A stretch of 35,827 nucleotides of DNA, from assembly GCF_001421885.1 (NCBI RefSeq), contig NZ_LMLH01000017.1, positions 1 to 35,827 of the forward strand. Direction: 5' to 3'. The translations under genes were made by a program, and so were the position numbers. Origin of the DNA: Pseudomonas sp. Leaf48. Its GTDB lineage: Bacteria > Pseudomonadota > Gammaproteobacteria > Pseudomonadales > Pseudomonadaceae. The notes under the pieces are model-generated. The model saw only the letters and a program-made list of their open reading frames with translations. It was not told the DNA's origin and searched no databases. Positions 33,490 through 35,827 of this stretch are shown piece by piece (position 1 is the first letter of the stretch; every line of letters begins with the position of its first letter).

Positions 33490-33518
33490 ATTCTATGCAA
33501 ACTATTCGAAGGGCGCAA
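33490..33518 (-). promoter_or_regulatory. Possible second, upstream tRNA promoter
   Basis: TTGCGC (33513-33518), a 17-nt spacer and TAGAAT (33490-33495), then GGCGCCCGC. It overlaps the end of the SPOR-like gene. The -10 and discriminator are strong and the -35 only half matches. Between the two promoters, ACACCG / CGGTGT can form a small hairpin. Confidence 0.5.
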
Positions 33519-33942
33519 CCCCCTCGCAAGGCATTATTTTATGTTTTAACTCATTGAATTCTTTAGAAAGGTTTTGCAGCTGCAGTTCATCCAGCCAGCG
33601 CCTGCTTTCGGGGGCGATTCGCACCCAATAACCGGCCGTTTCAGCCCCACTCCGAGGTAGCGACTGGAACTTGACTTCCATCCCGCTCAACCGCCGCTCA
33701 ACGGCTTGCGCCGCATCCAGACGAACATAGCCCCCCAGATAAAGGCAGCTTGCGTCAGGCAACACAGGCTTGGTTTTTTCCCTGGATGTATCAGCCGCCT
33801 CACTCAACAGGCGAATATCCTGCTGAGACCCTTTATACAAGCTCAAAGACGTTACATCCTTGGCGCGCAGAGGGGCCTCCTGTTGATTCCAGATGTAATA
33901 GAACCCGTTGAGAACAAGCAGCAGCAGAAACAACCAACGCAT
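33502..33942 (-). CDS. Small membrane-anchored protein with a SPOR-like C-terminal region
   Basis: 146 residues from the ATG at 33942 (MRWLFLLLLVLNGFYYIWNQ), with TGAGG at good spacing. The open frame upstream of this ATG lies inside coaX and is not protein-like. Residues 3-19 form a single hydrophobic helix, an N-terminal anchor. Residues 64-112 (CLYLGGYVRL ... GYWVRIAP) have the spacing of a divergent SPOR domain, which in other proteins binds denuded peptidoglycan. Two cysteines (66 and 139) could pair if the domain is periplasmic. It follows coaX by 7 nt, so birA-coaX-this gene form an operon. The same trio is conserved in Pseudomonas; its function is not established. Confidence 0.85.
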   Translation of the reverse strand: MRWLFLLLLVLNGFYYIWNQQEAPLRAKDVTSLSLYKGSQQDIRLLSEAADTSREKTKPVLPDASCLYLGGYVRLDAAQAVERRLSGMEVKFQSLPRSGAETAGYWVRIAPESRRWLDELQLQNLSKEFNELKHKIMPCEGVAPFE

Positions 33943-33949
33943 AGAAACC

Positions 33950-34699
33950 TCAGGACAAGGGACAGGCCATAGCCAAACCGACAAACACCAGGTCCGGCAC
34001 CACCTTGGCACGAGGCACGATCTCGGAAACGAGGTCTGCATCCCCACCGGTGAGGAATACGCTGAAATCCTCACCCCAATAGCTGTGGGCAAGTTCAAGC
34101 TGGGTTAGCACGAAACCGCGCAGCATCAACAGGCAGCCACGCTCGACAGCCTCAACAGTGGTACGACCGGGAACCAGACTCTCCAGGGCCTGTTCGGCTG
34201 CCAGATCGCCATAACGGATTTTCCGCGTATGAGTGCGCAGCTGATTGCGCATCAATGGCATGCCCGGGCATATGAAACCACCGAGATGCACTCCATCCGC
34301 CGCAACGAAATCAGCAGTAACAGCCGTACCGAAGTCGAGCACAAGAGAAGCGCCCCCAGCCAGGTGAAAACCGCCGAGCATTGCCAGCCAGCGATCAAGG
34401 CCCAGCCGCTCGAATTCTTCATAGCCATTACGGACACCCGACATCTCGCGGGCCGGTGTCGCGCACACCGCAGATACTCCGAACGCCTCAGCCAACAGAC
34501 TCGTCAACGCACTGGTCTCATCGGCGGTCCTGACACTAACCAGGCGGCAGAAGGCAAGGGCTAGCCCACTGATAGCCCTTACGCCCTCCAGTAGAGCCAG
34601 ATCCGAATCAACCACGCCCTCGCCTAACACCTGACGGGCATTGGTAGCGAGCACACGCCACTTGATGAAACTATTTCCGCAGTCGAGCTCAAGAATCAT
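33950..34699 (-). CDS. coaX: Type III pantothenate kinase
   Basis: 249 residues from the ATG at 34699 ([14 protein letters not shown]); a GTG one codon earlier is possible. It phosphorylates pantothenate, the first step of CoA synthesis, and type III enzymes need a monovalent cation. ASKHA-family motifs are an N-terminal [20 protein letters not shown] at about 99-109, and [12 protein letters not shown] at about 121-132 followed by [11 protein letters not shown]. The start lies 11 nt inside the end of birA, so the two are translationally coupled, as in other Pseudomonas. This kinase replaces the unrelated CoaA of enterics. Confidence 0.96.
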   Translation of the reverse strand: MILELDCGNSFIKWRVLATNARQVLGEGVVDSDLALLEGVRAISGLALAFCRLVSVRTADETSALTSLLAEAFGVSAVCATPAREMSGVRNGYEEFERLGLDRWLAMLGGFHLAGGASLVLDFGTAVTADFVAADGVHLGGFICPGMPLMRNQLRTHTRKIRYGDLAAEQALESLVPGRTTVEAVERGCLLMLRGFVLTQLELAHSYWGEDFSVFLTGGDADLVSEIVPRAKVVPDLVFVGLAMACPLS

Positions 34700-35648
34700 C
34701 ACGCAACCTCAGGCTCAGCTCGCCACCACTGAAAACTTTCTCCACACCACCCACCTGCAGGCGCAAAGCACCCTGGCTATCGATACCCAGTACCTTGCCA
34801 TCTATTTGGTTGGCACCCGCAATCAAAGACACGTCTCGCCCTTGCCACAGATGATTTTGCTCCCACTCCGCCTGGATAGCTGAAAAGCCACCGGCCTGAT
34901 GTCGAGCAAGGTACTTCTCAAGCGTAACCCCCAATGCGGCGACCAGGACATTGCGATCAAACACCTTGCCGGACTCAAGCCGCATGGACGTCCACTGCTG
35001 ATCAACCTCATCGGTTGCCTGCATATTCACATTTATCCCGATACCGAGAACAACGTGACACACGTCAGCAGGATCCCCCACCAGCTCCAGGAGTATGCCG
35101 GCGATCTTTTTCCGCCCCACCAGGACGTCGTTAGGCCACTTCAATCCAGCTCCCGCGATACCCAGGTCACGCAAGGTCTGCAGTGCGGCGAGCCCAACCA
35201 CAAGACTCAGGCCTTCCAGTTGACGCATACCACCATCGATACGCAGGACAAGGCTGTAATAGACGTTCTCCGCGAAAGGACTTACCCATTTTCGACCGCG
35301 TCGACCGCGACCCGCAGTCTGCCGCTCAGCCAGCACCAGAAACGGCGCGGCCCGCCCTTGCTCGATGGCCCGCAGCGCCTGGGCATTGGTAGAGTCAATT
35401 GAGTCGAAAGTCAGGACAGGCCAGGCGCAGGAAGGCGCTCGCGCATTTATTGCCGCAGGATCAAGCAGCGCCAACGGCGTGGCCAACTGATAGCCGCGCC
35501 CGCGGACCTTATGAATAGACAAACCCAATTCGGCCTCCAGATGCTGAAGCTGCTTCCACACAGCACTGCGACTGACACCCAAGGCTGCGCCTAGGGCCTG
35601 GCCCGAATGGAATCGGCCATCTTTAAGAAGCTCTAACAACGTCAGCAT
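34689..35648 (-). CDS. birA: Bifunctional biotin-protein ligase / biotin operon repressor
   Basis: 319 residues. The N-terminal winged helix-turn-helix (about 1-60, with [17 protein letters not shown]) suggests DNA binding. The catalytic domain has the biotinyl-AMP loop GRGRRGRKW at 113-121, KWPNDVLV at 170-177 and the lysine region near 180. A C-terminal SH3-like domain follows (about 270-319). It attaches biotin to acetyl-CoA carboxylase BCCP and probably represses bio genes. It is the first gene after the rRNA operon, and no strong Shine-Dalgarno precedes the ATG. Confidence 0.97.
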   Translation of the reverse strand: MLTLLELLKDGRFHSGQALGAALGVSRSAVWKQLQHLEAELGLSIHKVRGRGYQLATPLALLDPAAINARAPSCAWPVLTFDSIDSTNAQALRAIEQGRAAPFLVLAERQTAGRGRRGRKWVSPFAENVYYSLVLRIDGGMRQLEGLSLVVGLAALQTLRDLGIAGAGLKWPNDVLVGRKKIAGILLELVGDPADVCHVVLGIGINVNMQATDEVDQQWTSMRLESGKVFDRNVLVAALGVTLEKYLARHQAGGFSAIQAEWEQNHLWQGRDVSLIAGANQIDGKVLGIDSQGALRLQVGGVEKVFSGGELSLRLRDDS

Positions 35649-35657
35649 GCAACTCTC

Positions 35658-35672
35658 GCCTCACAATGAGGC
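35658..35672 (-). promoter_or_regulatory. Hairpin in the birA 5' UTR
   Basis: A perfect 6-bp stem GCCTCA / TGAGGC with a 3-base loop ends 9 nt before the birA start codon. It occupies the place where a ribosome-binding site would lie, and may limit translation. Confidence 0.4.
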
Positions 35673-35676
35673 CCGC

Positions 35677-35682
35677 ATAATA
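35677..35682 (-). promoter_or_regulatory. Candidate -10 element for birA-coaX
   Basis: TATTAT on the minus strand, 28 nt before the birA ATG. No good -35 is found at 16-18 nt, so birA may also depend on read-through from the rRNA operon. Confidence 0.35.
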
Positions 35683-35734
35683 GCCACGCACCGAGCCATT
35701 GCATAGAAATCCCGACAAGCAAACTTTCTCGCGG

Positions 35735-35775
35735 CCAAAAACAAAACCCCTACCTGCATACGCAGATAGGGGTTT
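35735..35775 (-). terminator. Terminator of the rRNA operon
   Basis: AAACCCCTATCTGC / GCAGGTAGGGGTTT forms a 14-bp stem (one G-T pair) with a 4-base loop, followed by TTTGTTTTT on the minus strand. It lies 11 nt after the 5S 3' end. Confidence 0.92.
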
Positions 35776-35786
35776 CGGAATTTAAT

Positions 35787-35827
35787 CTTGACGATGACCT
35801 ACTCTCACATGGGGAAACCCCACACTA
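35787..35827 (-). rRNA. rrf: 5S rRNA, 3' end only (cut by the window edge)
   Basis: The minus strand reads TAGTGTGGGGTTTCCCCATG followed by TGAGAGTAGGTCATCGTCAAG. This is the 3' third of a Pseudomonas 5S rRNA. The rest of the rRNA operon must lie to the right. The exact 3' end is uncertain by 1-2 bases. Confidence 0.93.

Overview
The window is a bacterial chromosomal segment that reads as a Pseudomonas of the P. fluorescens complex. The basis is the gene order, which matches Pseudomonas throughout: 5S rRNA - birA - coaX - SPOR-like gene - tRNA-Tyr/Gly/Thr - tRNA-Trp - secE - nusG - rplKAJL - rpoBC - str/S10/spc/alpha operons - katA - ferritin. A REP inverted pair (GTAGGAGCGAGC type) common in that group lies at the left edge. 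Every recognised gene is on the minus strand, so transcription runs from the right end of the window to the left.

Layout, in transcription order. (1) 35.8-33.5 kb: the 3' end of an rRNA operon (5S) with its terminator, then birA, coaX and a small SPOR-like membrane protein gene. (2) 33.4-32.8 kb: a tRNA-Tyr/Gly/Thr operon with strong promoters and a terminator, a decayed tufB stub, and the promoter of tRNA-Trp. (3) 32.8-20.9 kb: secE, nusG, rplK, rplA, rplJ, rplL, rpoB, rpoC. RNA signals punctuate this stretch: a nusG/rplK terminator, an L1-site-like operator, an L10 leader and an rplL/rpoB attenuator. (4) 20.8-16.4 kb: the str operon rpsL-rpsG-fusA-tuf with its own promoter. (5) 16.3-5.5 kb: the S10 and spc clusters rpsJ to rpmJ, split between rpsN and rpsH by a terminator-like hairpin, a promoter and a leader with two further terminator-like hairpins. 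(6) 5.5-2.5 kb: the alpha operon rpsM-rpsK-rpsD-rpoA-rplQ with its own promoter and a strong terminator. (7) 2.3-0.2 kb: katA catalase and a ferritin gene, then a REPIN and a bidirectional terminator.

Together these genes make the core of gene expression: ribosomal proteins, RNA polymerase alpha, beta and beta', EF-Tu, EF-G, NusG, the SecYE translocon, tRNAs and 5S rRNA. CoA and biotin functions and a peroxide/iron protection pair flank them.

I found no new defence system, mobile cassette or CRISPR. The most unusual observation is a gap-free 24-codon stretch (32958-33029) that still aligns in frame to the 3' end of the intact tuf gene but carries an internal stop. It sits exactly where other pseudomonads keep tufB, so tufB appears to have been deleted, leaving its tail next to the promoter of tRNA-Trp/secE. 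The next most interesting signals are the promoter/terminator relays inside the ribosomal protein cluster.
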